Positions 30,725 to 40,394 of a stretch of DNA of 64,000 nt are shown here, in pieces. Positions within the stretch are counted from its first letter, which is position 1; the number at the start of each line of letters is the position of its first letter. The translations under genes were made by a program, and so were the position numbers. Source of the DNA: Limosilactobacillus urinaemulieris (GTDB taxonomy: Bacteria; Bacillota; Bacilli; Lactobacillales; Lactobacillaceae). The stretch covers positions 1-64,000 of the forward strand of contig NZ_JABUXR010000002.1 in the NCBI RefSeq assembly GCF_014838745.1, in the 5' to 3' direction. Under the pieces are notes generated by a model. That model was not told the DNA's origin. It searched no databases and saw only the letters and a list, made by a program, of their open reading frames with translations.

Positions 30725-31927
30725 TTACTTTATCTTGGTAGCAAGTAACTGAATTAGTTTGATTGCCACTTCTATTTTTGTCATTTTTGACCATTGAACC
30801 GGCTCAGTACCTAATTGAAGAATTGTTACTTGATTTAAATCACTGCCAAATGCTCCATTATCCCCAGCAACACTGTTAGCAATGATTATATCAGCATTCT
30901 TCCTCCTTAACTTACTATTAGCATTTTGTACTAGATCTGTGGTTTCCGCAGCAAAACCGACTACGAGCTGATCTGTCCGCTTCTTTTCCGCAACAGTCTT
31001 TAAAATATCCGTCGTTTTTACTAACTGAAGCCCCAACCGTTCTTGATCATCCTGCTTCTTTATCTTTTGGTTAGCAACTTGTGCCGGGCGAAAATCAGCA
31101 ACTGCAGCTGCCATAATTAAAATGTCAGCTGCAGGAAAGAGCTCCGTCACTTTTGCCTGCATTTCCTCCGTACTTTCAACCCGATAAATATTAATTCGTG
31201 GGTTTACTGGTTGAGGAACTGAAATTTGACCAAGAACCAATTCAACAGTAGCACCTGCATCTGCGGCTGCTTTAGCAATGGCAATCCCCATTTTTCCCGA
31301 AGAGCGATTACCTATAAAACGAACAGGATCAATTGGTTCGCGAGTTCCACCGGCAGTAATTAATACTTTTTTCCCAAGAAGGCTTCCACGAATTGAACCG
31401 TTAATTATCGACCGTAACTGACTAATGATTTCAGAAGGTTCCGGTAAGCGTCCTTTCCCTCGGTAGCCTTCAGCAAGCATTCCAACTGCTGGTTCAAGAA
31501 CCGTCACCCCATCTTGCCTTAGTTGAGCCACGTTCCGCTGAACAGCGGGATTATTCCACATGTTGGTATTCATTGCTGGAACAACAATTTTAGGAACTGC
31601 CGTAGCTAAAATGGATGTTGATACTGCATCATCAGCAATTCCGTGCGCCATTTTACCAATAATATTAGCAGTTGCTGGTAACACGATTGCATAATCTGAC
31701 CAGTCTGCAAGCTCAATGTGAGGGACCGGGGAATTATTATCATTCCATAGGGATGTCAGTACGGGATGGTGTGTTAGTGCATGTAACGTTGAAGGAGTTA
31801 CTAGTTTAGTTGCGGACTCAGTCATCGCCACGCGAACCTGATGTCCATCCCTTTCTAAAGAACGAATTACCTCAATTCCCTTATAAAGAGCAATTCCTCC
31901 TGTCATATATACCGCTATTTTTGCCAT
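30725..31927 (-). CDS. coaBC: Bifunctional phosphopantothenoylcysteine decarboxylase/synthase
   Basis: Two steps of coenzyme A synthesis. 400 aa. The N-terminal flavin-dependent CoaC half has [11 protein letters not shown]; the C-terminal CoaB half has [12 protein letters not shown]. Encoded after gmk-rpoZ, with a strong terminator between rpoZ and coaBC. Confidence 0.96.
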   Translation of the reverse strand: MAKIAVYMTGGIALYKGIEVIRSLERDGHQVRVAMTESATKLVTPSTLHALTHHPVLTSLWNDNNSPVPHIELADWSDYAIVLPATANIIGKMAHGIADDAVSTSILATAVPKIVVPAMNTNMWNNPAVQRNVAQLRQDGVTVLEPAVGMLAEGYRGKGRLPEPSEIISQLRSIINGSIRGSLLGKKVLITAGGTREPIDPVRFIGNRSSGKMGIAIAKAAADAGATVELVLGQISVPQPVNPRINIYRVESTEEMQAKVTELFPAADILIMAAAVADFRPAQVANQKIKKQDDQERLGLQLVKTTDILKTVAEKKRTDQLVVGFAAETTDLVQNANSKLRRKNADIIIANSVAGDNGAFGSDLNQVTILQLGTEPVQWSKMTKIEVAIKLIQLLATKIK

Positions 31928-32014
31928 CTAGCACCCTCCAATCGTTTAACTCCAAATTTGATTATATCATTCTCACTTAGCTTTTCCGTGACTTCCACAA
32001 TAATTATTTAATAG

Positions 32015-32065
32015 AAAAAAGCATTCGTAACCCCGGTGAATTAATCATTCAGAAATTACGAATGC
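32015..32065 (-). terminator. gmk-rpoZ terminator
   Basis: A 10-bp perfect stem GCATTCGTAA/TTACGAATGC (32065-32056 with 32030-32021), followed by six T (32020-32015). coaBC lies downstream, so part of the transcription must read through or restart. Confidence 0.85.
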
Positions 32066-32092
32066 CTCTGTATAATAGCGCCCACTTAATAG

Positions 32093-32311
32093 TTAGTCTT
32101 GTAAGTCTTCAAAGTGATCTGGATCAATTGTTACCTTGTCGGCTTCAATTTCTTCTAGAGCCTTTCCAACCGGCTTACTTGAGTAGTAGTGATCAAGAAG
32201 TGGTGCAGATCCACGTTCCAATTCATGTGTCCGCTTACTTGCAAGCATTACTAAAGAATACCGCGAATCAATCCGTTTTAACAATTCATCAACTGATGGA
32301 AAAAGAATCAT
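32093..32311 (-). CDS. rpoZ: RNA polymerase omega subunit
   Basis: 72-aa small subunit that helps assemble RNA polymerase. It has the usual start [20 protein letters not shown] and ASKRTHEL. The start overlaps the gmk stop by 4 nt, as in most Firmicutes. Confidence 0.95.
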   Translation of the reverse strand: MILFPSVDELLKRIDSRYSLVMLASKRTHELERGSAPLLDHYYSSKPVGKALEEIEADKVTIDPDHFEDLQD

Positions 32312-32928
32312 TGTGCTGAATCTCCTAACATTTCAAGATAACGTGGCATTACTCGATTAACCCGGAGCCGTTCCGTACGAATAATGTCCTTAATTTTAGC
32401 AACAGCATTTGGTACCTTATCATTAACAACCGCATAGTCATAATTTTGCATCATTCGAATCTCATCAAAAGCCTTTCGAATTCGCTTGTTAATAACATCC
32501 ATACTATCAGTACCACGGTGAATTAATCGTTGCTTCAGCTCATCCAAATCAGGCGGCGTCAAGAAAATAAAGACACCATCTGGACATTTTGAACGAACCT
32601 GCATTGCACCGTTAACTTCGATTTCAAGGAAAACATCCTTCCCCGAATCTAAGGTCTCATTAACATATTTTAATGGGGTTCCATAATAGTTGTCAACATA
32701 CTTTGCATATTCAAGCATTCCACCCGTTTGAATTTCGTGTTCAAATTCTTCTTTTGAAACAAAGTAGTAATCAACCCCGTTTTTTTCGCCAGGCCGTGGT
32801 TGTCGTGTTGTCATCGAAATAGAATATTGAAAGTCATTATCATTAGAATCAAAAATTGCTTTACGTACAGTACCCTTACCTACACCTGAAGGACCAGAAA
32901 GTACAATTAACATTCCCCTTTTTGCCAT
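32308..32928 (-). CDS. gmk: Guanylate kinase
   Basis: Phosphorylates GMP to GDP. 206 aa from the ATG at 32928, with P-loop GPSGVGKGT (11-19) and the GMP-binding segment [17 protein letters not shown]. The open frame continues 68 codons upstream, but that part is not kinase-like, overlaps the divergent LexA-box promoter and lacks a ribosome-binding site. AGGAG lies before the chosen start. Confidence 0.97.
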   Translation of the reverse strand: MAKRGMLIVLSGPSGVGKGTVRKAIFDSNDNDFQYSISMTTRQPRPGEKNGVDYYFVSKEEFEHEIQTGGMLEYAKYVDNYYGTPLKYVNETLDSGKDVFLEIEVNGAMQVRSKCPDGVFIFLTPPDLDELKQRLIHRGTDSMDVINKRIRKAFDEIRMMQNYDYAVVNDKVPNAVAKIKDIIRTERLRVNRVMPRYLEMLGDSAQ

Positions 32929-32964
32929 GCTAATTCTCCTATTCAAATATAACGTATTATTACT

Positions 32965-32993
32965 ATAATGCACTAAATAAACGATAAAATCAA
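32965..32993 (-). promoter_or_regulatory. Candidate gmk promoter
   Basis: -35 TTGATT (32993-32988), 17-nt spacer, -10 CATTAT (32970-32965). Divergent from the LexA-box promoter 35 nt away. Modest match. Confidence 0.4.
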
Positions 32994-33026
32994 CTAGTGA
33001 AATTGTCATTTTTTCTAAATTGGCAC

Positions 33027-33055
33027 TTGCATTTTTGAACATCCGTTCGTATACT
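33027..33055 (+). promoter_or_regulatory. Promoter containing a LexA (SOS) box
   Basis: -35 TTGCAT (33027-33032), 17-nt spacer, -10 TATACT (33050-33055). The spacer contains GAACATCCGTTC (33037-33048), an exact GAAC-N4-GTTC LexA/DinR box, so repressor binding would block RNA polymerase directly. Confidence 0.7.
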
Positions 33056-33088
33056 ATAACTACAAACAAACGTTCGGAGATGTGTGAA

Positions 33089-33418
33089 ATGCAAATGGAA
33101 CAATCTTTATTTAAATCAGCATCAACTATCATTAATGGTAAATTACAACGGTTACTGAATAATGACTTTTCGTTTCACGAAGAGCCAATTAAATTATTAA
33201 CTCCCCAACCAGCAAAGCAACGACTTTCTTTTCTCAATAAAACTATCAGTAACGGTTTGCGGGTGTTGATTCAATTAATGCCCGTTAACAACGATGGCTA
33301 CCCTGTTAACGTTCGTGGCACTGTTAAGAAATTAGATAGCAAACGGTACCTTATCCAAAACCAAAACGTAAGTTACGTAGTTAATTTTAATCAAATTCGT
33401 TATATCGCAAATTTTTAA
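33089..33418 (+). CDS. Small YolD-like protein under a LexA box
   Basis: 109 aa, one of only three small plus-strand protein genes here. The C-terminal half ([20 protein letters not shown]...FNQIRYI) looks like the small beta domain of YolD-like proteins, which are often SOS genes beside Y-family polymerases. The family match is by eye and tentative. Start ATG 33089 has CGGAG 9-12 nt upstream. An in-frame ATG at 33080 abuts the SD and is unlikely. The gene stands alone, with its own promoter and a shared terminator. No umuC-like gene is adjacent. Confidence 0.7.
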   Translation: MQMEQSLFKSASTIINGKLQRLLNNDFSFHEEPIKLLTPQPAKQRLSFLNKTISNGLRVLIQLMPVNNDGYPVNVRGTVKKLDSKRYLIQNQNVSYVVNFNQIRYIANF

Positions 33419-33445
33419 TTTCTTCCAAATTAATAGTAAGCGAGT

Positions 33446-33493
33446 AAAAGAACGAGGTCAGGAAAAACATAAATTCCCTGATCTCGTTCTTTT
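33446..33493. terminator. Bidirectional terminator between the YolD-like gene and recN
   Basis: AAAAGAACGAG (33446-33456) pairs with CTCGTTCTTTT (33483-33493), with an inner TCAGG/CCTGA pairing. It serves the convergent genes on both sides. Confidence 0.88.
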
Positions 33494-33529
33494 TGTTCTC
33501 TAACTAAAATTATTTACTATCTGTGTTAC

Positions 33530-35212
33530 CTAATTTTGTGCCATCTTTAACAATTCTTCCGCATGTTCTTTGGTCAATTTGGTTACCTTTTCACCCGACA
33601 ACATTCGTGCTAATTCATTAACCCGTTCTTTATCACTAAGAATTGTCACCATTGTGGTTGTCCGCTCATCTTTAACGTGTTTCTGAATTAAAAAGTGGTG
33701 TTGAGCTACCGCGGCAACCTGTGGCAGGTGAGTAATACAAAGGACCTGCGACTTATTTGCAATTACCTTAATTTTATCCGCAATTGCTTGAGCAACACGA
33801 CCGCTAACTCCAGTATCCACCTCATCAAAGATAATACTTGTCACACCTTCATTTTGCGCGAAGATTGTTTTAAGGGCAAGCATCACTCGCGAAAGTTCAC
33901 CACCAGAAGCAATCCGTGCTAACGGCCCCATTGTTTCTCCAGGATTAGTCTGAATATAAAATTCAACCTCATCAATTCCGGTTGGAGTAAAGTGAACTCG
34001 TGACTGTTTTGCAAAATGAACTTCAAAAAACGCCTTATCCATATAAAGTTCCTTTAACTGCTGGTGAACTAGTTTAGTTAACCGGTGTGCTGCCTGTTGG
34101 CGAACCTGACTTAGCTGTTGACCGGTCTTAATTAATTTTTCTTCAGCGGTTGACAGGCGTTCCTCTAAATCGCTGTTTGAATCCGCAGCTTCTTCCATTG
34201 AATCCAGTTCTTGCTTAATTTGATCATAGTAATCAAGAACGTCCTTAACACTATCACCATACTTATGCTCTAAATCGCCAATCATGGTTAATCGCTGGTC
34301 AATCTCACTAAGACGGTTGTCATCAAACTCCAATAAGTCTAATTGCTGACTAGCTTCTGTGGCAACATCTTGGAGAGCATAGTAAGCATCATTCAATGAT
34401 TTACTCAGTGAATCATATGCGCCATCAAATTCTGCAATTTCGTTAATTGAATTCATAACGGTTGCAATTTGATCAAGAACTGCTCCTTGATCACCACCAT
34501 TGAACACCGTTACTGCCTGTTGAAGCGCATTATTAATCTGCTGAAAATGCTCTAAACGATCCCGCTCACTCGTTAATTGCTCTTCCTCATCAGCTTTTAA
34601 GTTAGCCTCCGCAATCTCGTCAACTTGGTAGCGAAGCATATCTAAGCGTTGAGCCCATTGCTGTTCATTATTTTGTTTTTTACTAACTGCTGCTTTTAAT
34701 TTGACATAATCTTGATATTCATTTTGGTAGCGAGTTAATAATTTTTGAACCTCATTATGAGCAAATTGGTCCAGCATTCCGAGATGCATCTCCGGTTGTA
34801 ATAATAACTGGTGCTCATTTTGCCCCTGAATATCTACCAATCGCGAACCAATTTGGCGTAAAGTTGCGGTATTAATTAATTGACCATTAACCCGGATAAC
34901 ATTTCGCCCGCGACGATAAATTTCGCGTGAAATAATTAAAATGCCATCTTCATGATCAATTCCTAACGAATCTAACAAATGGTCAAACTCTGGATCTTGA
35001 GGAAGAGCAAACTGTCCTTGAAGAGATAACTTGTCGGCTCCACGGCGAATATATTCTTGGGAACCACGACCACCTGCCAGCAATCCTACGGCATCAATAA
35101 TAATGGACTTTCCGGCACCGGTTTCCCCCGTTAGAACAGTCATTTGATCAGAGAAATCCAGCGACAGATGCTTTATGATTGCTAAATTATCAATTGTTAA
35201 TTCTTGTAACAT
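33530..35212 (-). CDS. recN: DNA repair protein RecN
   Basis: SMC-like ATPase acting early in double-strand break repair. 560 aa: Walker A GETGAGKSI (29-37), central coiled coil, C-terminal ABC signature RIASGGELSRVMLAL and Walker B IIFDEVDTGVSG. No LexA box is seen at its start; it is the last gene of the long xseA-to-recN operon. Confidence 0.97.
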   Translation of the reverse strand: MLQELTIDNLAIIKHLSLDFSDQMTVLTGETGAGKSIIIDAVGLLAGGRGSQEYIRRGADKLSLQGQFALPQDPEFDHLLDSLGIDHEDGILIISREIYRRGRNVIRVNGQLINTATLRQIGSRLVDIQGQNEHQLLLQPEMHLGMLDQFAHNEVQKLLTRYQNEYQDYVKLKAAVSKKQNNEQQWAQRLDMLRYQVDEIAEANLKADEEEQLTSERDRLEHFQQINNALQQAVTVFNGGDQGAVLDQIATVMNSINEIAEFDGAYDSLSKSLNDAYYALQDVATEASQQLDLLEFDDNRLSEIDQRLTMIGDLEHKYGDSVKDVLDYYDQIKQELDSMEEAADSNSDLEERLSTAEEKLIKTGQQLSQVRQQAAHRLTKLVHQQLKELYMDKAFFEVHFAKQSRVHFTPTGIDEVEFYIQTNPGETMGPLARIASGGELSRVMLALKTIFAQNEGVTSIIFDEVDTGVSGRVAQAIADKIKVIANKSQVLCITHLPQVAAVAQHHFLIQKHVKDERTTTMVTILSDKERVNELARMLSGEKVTKLTKEHAEELLKMAQN

Positions 35213-35677
35213 TTAGTCACCTTGATTTATCAGATTCTGAAACATCTCTTCAACATTAACCGCCGCATCAGCTGACCGACAAACAACAAGGACCCCAGCA
35301 TCATCACCAATTACCGAAAAGACATCATCAATTTCCAACTGACGAATCAAACTTGCCATTACTGGTCCATTTCCCGGACGCATAACAATGGACAGGAATT
35401 GTGTTTGTCGTTCTAAAGAAAGCATGTTGTTAGATAATTCGGTACTTAATCTGGTTTGATTATCAATATTTCCTTGTGCAGGCAGTGCATAGCGGTACCC
35501 ACCATCATTGGAGGGGACCTTAACCAATTGCAATTCTTTAATATCACGTGAAATTGTCGCCTGAGTTGCGCGAGCACCACGAGCCATTAATGCAGCAACT
35601 AAATCATCCTGCCGTTCAATTTGACTTTTAGTAATAATTTCCCGAATTAATTGTTGACGCTCAACCTTTCTCATCAT
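35213..35677 (-). CDS. argR: Arginine repressor (ArgR/AhrC family)
   Basis: Arginine-responsive hexameric regulator, 154 aa. N-terminal winged HTH (QATISRDIKELQLVKVP) and C-terminal arginine-binding oligomerisation domain (GDDAGVLVVCRS). In this recN-linked position it is the conserved AhrC-like copy. ATG 35677 follows AAGGAG; a second ATG lies immediately after. Confidence 0.93.
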   Translation of the reverse strand: MMRKVERQQLIREIITKSQIERQDDLVAALMARGARATQATISRDIKELQLVKVPSNDGGYRYALPAQGNIDNQTRLSTELSNNMLSLERQTQFLSIVMRPGNGPVMASLIRQLEIDDVFSVIGDDAGVLVVCRSADAAVNVEEMFQNLINQGD

Positions 35678-35680
35678 TTT

Positions 35681-36502
35681 TCACTCCTTATGGTTAAGTT
35701 CTTCATCAGCATGAGCCAATACCTGATCAATATTAACCTGTTCTGCAACTTTGCCAGGTTGTCCTGTTAATTTTAAATGGACAAGAAATTCAATATTTCC
35801 TTGACCACCCTTAATTGGTGAGAAATCCAAATTAAGAATATCAAAACCATCTTTCCGAGCAAAGGAAAGAACATCTTTAAGGACCTCCCGATGAACAGCG
35901 TGATCCTTAATGATTCCATGTTTACCTACTTTTTCTTTTCCCGCTTCAAATTGTGGCTTAATCAATGCCACTACTTCCCCACCAGGAATAAGAATTTTTG
36001 CTAACGGCGGTAGTATTAAACGCAAAGAAATAAACGAAACATCAATTGAAGCAAACTCAGGCTGCCCGTGGTCAAAATCAGCTAACTTGCTGTACCGAAA
36101 ATTAGTTTGTTCCATAACAACCACTCGTGGATCCTCACGAAGCTGCCACACTAGTTGATTTGTTCCAACATCGAGTGCATAGCTTAGCTTTGCCCCATTT
36201 TGTAACATTACATCAGTAAAACCACCAGTTGAAGAACCAATATCTAAAACAGTCTTATCTTTAACACTAATCCCAAAGACTTTTAATGCCTTGGCTAATT
36301 TTAGCCCACCACGACTAACATATGGCATCTTATGACCCTTCATGTGCAATGTTGTAGTCACCGGGATCTTTTCTCCTGGTTTATCTAAACGTTCATTATT
36401 CTTCCCTAGAATTTCGCCAGCCATCACAGCTCGCTTTGCTTGTTCACGAGAGTCAAAAAGCCCTTGTTTTACTAGTAAAATATCAACACGTTGTTTTTCC
36501 AT
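35681..36502 (-). CDS. tlyA: TlyA-family rRNA methyltransferase
   Basis: 273 aa. N-terminal S4 RNA-binding domain (RVDILLVKQGLFDSREQAKRAVMAG in part), then an FtsJ-like SAM fold with LDIGSSTGGFTDVML and a conserved ALIKPQFEAG. Family members 2'-O-methylate rRNA and are often mislabelled haemolysin A. The ATG at 36502 with GAGGG is preferred to the in-frame GTG at 36514, which overlaps the ispA stop. Confidence 0.92.
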   Translation of the reverse strand: MEKQRVDILLVKQGLFDSREQAKRAVMAGEILGKNNERLDKPGEKIPVTTTLHMKGHKMPYVSRGGLKLAKALKVFGISVKDKTVLDIGSSTGGFTDVMLQNGAKLSYALDVGTNQLVWQLREDPRVVVMEQTNFRYSKLADFDHGQPEFASIDVSFISLRLILPPLAKILIPGGEVVALIKPQFEAGKEKVGKHGIIKDHAVHREVLKDVLSFARKDGFDILNLDFSPIKGGQGNIEFLVHLKLTGQPGKVAEQVNIDQVLAHADEELNHKE

Positions 36503-36510
36503 CGTTACCC

Positions 36511-37383
36511 TCACAATTTAAAATATGCTAGGAACTGATCATAAGCACTGAAATCATAGCCGGTTTTCTCAGTCAGTTTTCTTTGACTCTCCTTAGCCTG
36601 CTTCAATGCTAAATGGAGTTGTTCCTCTGCTCCTCGAACACCCAGTAATCCTGGATAAGTATTCTTATGTTCTCCAGCATCTTTATGAACAGCTTTTCCC
36701 ATCTGTTTTGCTGTGCCGACAACGTCCATTAAATCATCATAGATTTGGAAAGCCAGCCCAAACTGGGCACCAAAATTAGTAAGAAGCTTCTGAGTAGATG
36801 AATCCTGTTTTGTGATAATTCCACCAGCTAAAACAGCATAACTTAAAAGATCTCCTGTCTTTTGGCGATGAAGGTAACGCAATTGCTCAAGAGTCAAATT
36901 TTGGTGTTCTCCTTCAATATCCCGAGCCTGTCCGGCAACCATTCCCGCAGGACCGGCCGCCTTAGCAAGGGCCAGCGTCAATTTTGCTTGTGTCTCCGTT
37001 GACAATTGATTATCCGTTAACCATTGAAATGCCATGGTCAGCAGGCCATCACCTGCAAGCGCTGCCATTCCTGCCCCAAATTTTTTATGGTTAGTTGGTT
37101 TTCCACGACGCAGATCATCATTATCCATCGCTGGCAAATCGTCATGAATTAATGAATATGTATGAAGTAATTCAACTGCAGTTGCGGCTTTCATTACATC
37201 TTGGTTAAGCTTTCCACCAAATATCTGGACAGTCGTCAATGTTAATGCTGGACGCAACCTTTTCCCGCCAGCATTAACAGAATATTCCATTGATAATGCC
37301 AGAGTTAGCTGATCAATATCAGAAGGCATCTGCTGCGCCAAGAATTGATCAATTTGTTCTTTTAATTCTTTCAGTTCAAGCAT
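36511..37383 (-). CDS. ispA: Polyprenyl (farnesyl) diphosphate synthase
   Basis: Condenses isopentenyl diphosphate with allylic diphosphates to C15 for undecaprenol synthesis. 290 aa. The first aspartate-rich motif is DDLPAMDNDD, followed by LRRGKPTNHK; the second is YDDLMDV. Sits between xseB and tlyA as usual. Confidence 0.95.
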   Translation of the reverse strand: MLELKELKEQIDQFLAQQMPSDIDQLTLALSMEYSVNAGGKRLRPALTLTTVQIFGGKLNQDVMKAATAVELLHTYSLIHDDLPAMDNDDLRRGKPTNHKKFGAGMAALAGDGLLTMAFQWLTDNQLSTETQAKLTLALAKAAGPAGMVAGQARDIEGEHQNLTLEQLRYLHRQKTGDLLSYAVLAGGIITKQDSSTQKLLTNFGAQFGLAFQIYDDLMDVVGTAKQMGKAVHKDAGEHKNTYPGLLGVRGAEEQLHLALKQAKESQRKLTEKTGYDFSAYDQFLAYFKL

Positions 37384-37387
37384 CAGA

Positions 37388-37678
37388 TTACTCCTCTAGC
37401 GGTTTTTCATCACTACCATAACCACGATTACCACCACCATTATTACTTGGATCATCTGTTGCTTTTTCGTACTGTTTTTCATTACCTTCGTCATCAATTA
37501 GACTTCCTAATGTTTTTTCAGCACTGGTTAACTTCTTTTGGAGTGCCCGCGCTAATTCAATCCCATCTTTATATTGAGTAAGCGCCTCTTCCAACGGAAC
37601 ATTTCCCTGCTCCAAGTGACTAACAATTTGTTGAAGTTGGCTTAATTGTTCCTCAAACGTTGCTTTTTTCTCTGTCAT
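37388..37678 (-). CDS. xseB: Exodeoxyribonuclease VII small subunit
   Basis: 96 aa from the ATG at 37678. It begins MTEKKATFEEQLSQLQQIV, which matches the family helix, with LEQGNVPLEEAL. The tail is a short Asn/Gly-rich acidic stretch unlike typical copies. The 16-residue upstream extension lies within xseA in another frame and is rejected. AAGGAG precedes the chosen ATG. Confidence 0.94.
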   Translation of the reverse strand: MTEKKATFEEQLSQLQQIVSHLEQGNVPLEEALTQYKDGIELARALQKKLTSAEKTLGSLIDDEGNEKQYEKATDDPSNNGGGNRGYGSDEKPLEE

Positions 37679-37679
37679 T

Positions 37680-39017
37680 TTAGTTCTCCTTTGTGCCAAT
37701 GATCTTTGCCGTTGCTTTTCCATCATTAAAATGAAGGCTTACCTGCTGCCCACTTTTTAATTCTTTAACCGTATTAACAACTGAATTACGATAGGTAACG
37801 TATGAATATCCACGTCCCATAATCTTCAATGGACTTAAAGAATCTAATTGCTGAATCAGGCTCATTACTTTCTGATGACGCTGTTGCTGACTATTTTTAG
37901 CACTACTTAATAACCGGTTCTGAAGTTGAGTAACCGTTTCTTGTGCCTGTTCAATTGTATGCTGAGGTGAGTTAATTTGTAATCTTCCTTGCAGCTGTTG
38001 AACACTGTTTAACCGATCCCTAACAAGATTACTAACATCATTTTTTAAGGTTTGAGTTAATTGATCGAGCTTCTGAGCATAATTTTCGTATAGCCTACTT
38101 GGTTGCTGAAAAATATAACTTTGCAATTGCTTTTGTAATTGTTTTCGGTCAAAATCAATCAGCTTTTTCATTGTACTATTTAAACGAACTTGATCATCCT
38201 GGATGGTCATTAAAACATCTGCAAGGCGATTTGGAGTTGCTAATTCTGCCGCCGCAGTTGGCGTTGCTGCCCGCTGATCGGCTACTAAATCAGCAATAGT
38301 GGTATCGGTTTCGTGACCGACTGAGGAAATCACTGGAATATGACTGTCAGCAATTGCCCGTGCAACAATTTCTTCATTAAAGGGCCATAAATCTTCTAAT
38401 GATCCACCACCACGACCAATAATCATTGTGTCAAAATTCCCCATCTGGTTTGCCCGGTTAATTTGACGAGCAATATCAGTAGCAGCCTTATCTCCCTGAA
38501 CAACGGTCGGGAACAGAACAACCTGAGCGATTGGATAACGGCGGCGAACTGTCGTGTTAATATCACGAATTACCGCACCATCTAAACTGGTTACAACAGC
38601 AATTCTTTTCGGAAATTGAGGAATTGGTCGTGGGATTTGGTCAAAGAGTCCCTCAGCGCCTAATTTCTTTTTTAACTGTTCAAATTGGAGATAAAGGGCA
38701 CCAAGACCGTCCGGCTCCATTCGATCAACATAAATCTGGTATCGACCGCTTTTTTCATAGAGACCGATATGACCAACAACCAAAATCTTCATCCCAGTTT
38801 CAGGACGAAAATTTACCTGACGAAATTGACGTTCAAACATTACAGCATCAATAACCGCATTCTCATCTTTGATACTAAAATATTGATGACGCTGCCGGAG
38901 TCGAAAGTTTGAAAGCTCACCGGTTAAATAAACGGTTTTTAAGTAAGGATCACGATCAAACTTTTGTTTTAGGTAACTTGTTAATTCACTAACTGTTAAG
39001 TACTGACTTCTATCCAT
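37680..39017 (-). CDS. xseA: Exodeoxyribonuclease VII large subunit
   Basis: Catalytic subunit for single-strand DNA degradation. 445 aa: N-terminal OB-fold (YLTVSELTSYLKQKF, VYLTGELSNF), catalytic core with GRGGGSLEDLW and SVGHETDTTIADLVAD, then coiled-coil arms that bind XseB. Its start overlaps the folD stop by 8 nt. Confidence 0.96.
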   Translation of the reverse strand: MDRSQYLTVSELTSYLKQKFDRDPYLKTVYLTGELSNFRLRQRHQYFSIKDENAVIDAVMFERQFRQVNFRPETGMKILVVGHIGLYEKSGRYQIYVDRMEPDGLGALYLQFEQLKKKLGAEGLFDQIPRPIPQFPKRIAVVTSLDGAVIRDINTTVRRRYPIAQVVLFPTVVQGDKAATDIARQINRANQMGNFDTMIIGRGGGSLEDLWPFNEEIVARAIADSHIPVISSVGHETDTTIADLVADQRAATPTAAAELATPNRLADVLMTIQDDQVRLNSTMKKLIDFDRKQLQKQLQSYIFQQPSRLYENYAQKLDQLTQTLKNDVSNLVRDRLNSVQQLQGRLQINSPQHTIEQAQETVTQLQNRLLSSAKNSQQQRHQKVMSLIQQLDSLSPLKIMGRGYSYVTYRNSVVNTVKELKSGQQVSLHFNDGKATAKIIGTKEN

Positions 39018-39867
39018 TATGACTCCACTCCGTAAGATCAACGGTTTGTTCCATTAACGTTGCAATCGTCATCGGACCAACACCACCTGGAACAGGAGTA
39101 ATCATTTTGGCAACAGGAGCAACACTCTCGAAATCAACATCCCCCGTTAATGTCTTATCTTTTAAGCGATGGATGCCAACGTCAATTACAGCTGCACCCT
39201 TTTTGACCATTTCACCGGTGATCAAGTGCTTAACTCCCGCCGCAACAACAAGGACATCGGCTTGTCTAGTTATTTCACTAAGGTTTCTAGTATAACGATT
39301 AGCAACCGTAACTGTTGCATTAGCATTTTCAAGTAACGCTGCCATCGGTTTACCAACAAGAATACTCCTGCCAACAACGACTGCATGGGCTCCTTCCAAA
39401 TCCACTTGGTAATGCTTTAAAAGACTCATGATGCCCCGTGGCGTACAACTAACCGGGTAGTTCTCCTTAATATTATTATATAAACGACCAACATTAAATG
39501 GATGGAATCCATCAACATCTTTACGCGGATCAATCGTATTTAGGAGTTCATTCCCATCTAGGTGATCAGGTAACGGCTCCTGAATAAGAATCCCATTAAT
39601 TAACTCGTCTTCATTAAATTGACGAATATCATGCAAAAGTTCTTCTTGACGAACATCTTCTGGATAGACCGAAAGGACAGAATGAATTCCTAATTTTTTT
39701 GCCTTCCGATCTTTCATTCGGGTATAAATTTTACTGGCCGGATCTTCACCGACTAAAATCACTGCCAATCCGGGAATAATCCCATCATTAGCTAAACGGG
39801 CTACTCGTTCTGCGGTATTTTCGTTAATTTCTTTTGCCACGGCACGACCATCAATTAGTATCGCCAT
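39010..39867 (-). CDS. folD: Bifunctional methylenetetrahydrofolate dehydrogenase/cyclohydrolase
   Basis: Supplies formyl-THF for purines and for Fmt. 285 aa with VGEDPASKIYTRMKDRKAKKLG (catalytic Lys region), GRSILVGKPMAALL and PVPGGVGPMTIATL. Complete. Confidence 0.97.
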   Translation of the reverse strand: MAILIDGRAVAKEINENTAERVARLANDGIIPGLAVILVGEDPASKIYTRMKDRKAKKLGIHSVLSVYPEDVRQEELLHDIRQFNEDELINGILIQEPLPDHLDGNELLNTIDPRKDVDGFHPFNVGRLYNNIKENYPVSCTPRGIMSLLKHYQVDLEGAHAVVVGRSILVGKPMAALLENANATVTVANRYTRNLSEITRQADVLVVAAGVKHLITGEMVKKGAAVIDVGIHRLKDKTLTGDVDFESVAPVAKMITPVPGGVGPMTIATLMEQTVDLTEWSHNG

Positions 39868-39936
39868 TCTGCCATTCTCCTTTTCCAGTTTAACTAAAAA
39901 TATTTTACCATATCAATACCAAAAGAAGTTTAAAGC

Positions 39937-39969
39937 AAAAGAGAGTTTGCATTTTTACTGCATCCTCTC
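39937..39969 (-). terminator. Terminator after nusB
   Basis: GAGAG-TGCA hairpin (39969-39959 with 39951-39941, two mismatches) followed by TTTTGCTTT on the minus strand. It lies between nusB and folD. Confidence 0.6.
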
Positions 39970-39983
39970 CCTTAAACCAATAT

Positions 39984-40394
39984 TTAGTTACTTTCTAATT
40001 GGCGCTCAAACTTGCCTAATGCACCATTGATAAACTTACGGGATTTATCATTACTATATGTTTTAGCTAATTCCAATGCCTCGTTAATTGCTACAACAGT
40101 TGGTACTTCATCTACAAATTGAATTTCATATAAAGCCAACCGCAAAATTACCAAGTCTGTTTGGGCGAGACGATTAATTTCCCAACCACTAGCTAAAAGT
40201 TGCGTAATTTGCTCATCAAGTTTTTCTTGATGTTCACTAACTCCTTCAACTAACGTTTGCAAGTATGCTGGAATCTTATCAGCATGGCTTGGTAATGATT
40301 CATAAATATCAGTTAACGTTGCATCTGGATTTGATTGCTTAGCAAATAAAATTTGAAAGGCTTCTTCACGAACTGCGTGTCGATTTGGCATCAT
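39984..40394 (-). CDS. nusB: Transcription antitermination protein NusB
   Basis: 136-aa all-helical factor that with NusE binds boxA in rRNA leaders. It has RHAVREEAFQILF and the C-terminal PTVVAINEALELAK...FINGALG pattern. Overlaps the yqhY stop by one base. Confidence 0.95.
   Translation of the reverse strand: MMPNRHAVREEAFQILFAKQSNPDATLTDIYESLPSHADKIPAYLQTLVEGVSEHQEKLDEQITQLLASGWEINRLAQTDLVILRLALYEIQFVDEVPTVVAINEALELAKTYSNDKSRKFINGALGKFERQLESN

Noticed and set aside
32929-33132. 68-codon upstream extension of the gmk frame
   Set aside because: It has no kinase similarity, overlaps the divergent LexA-box promoter and lacks a ribosome-binding site; the ATG at 32928 has AGGAG.
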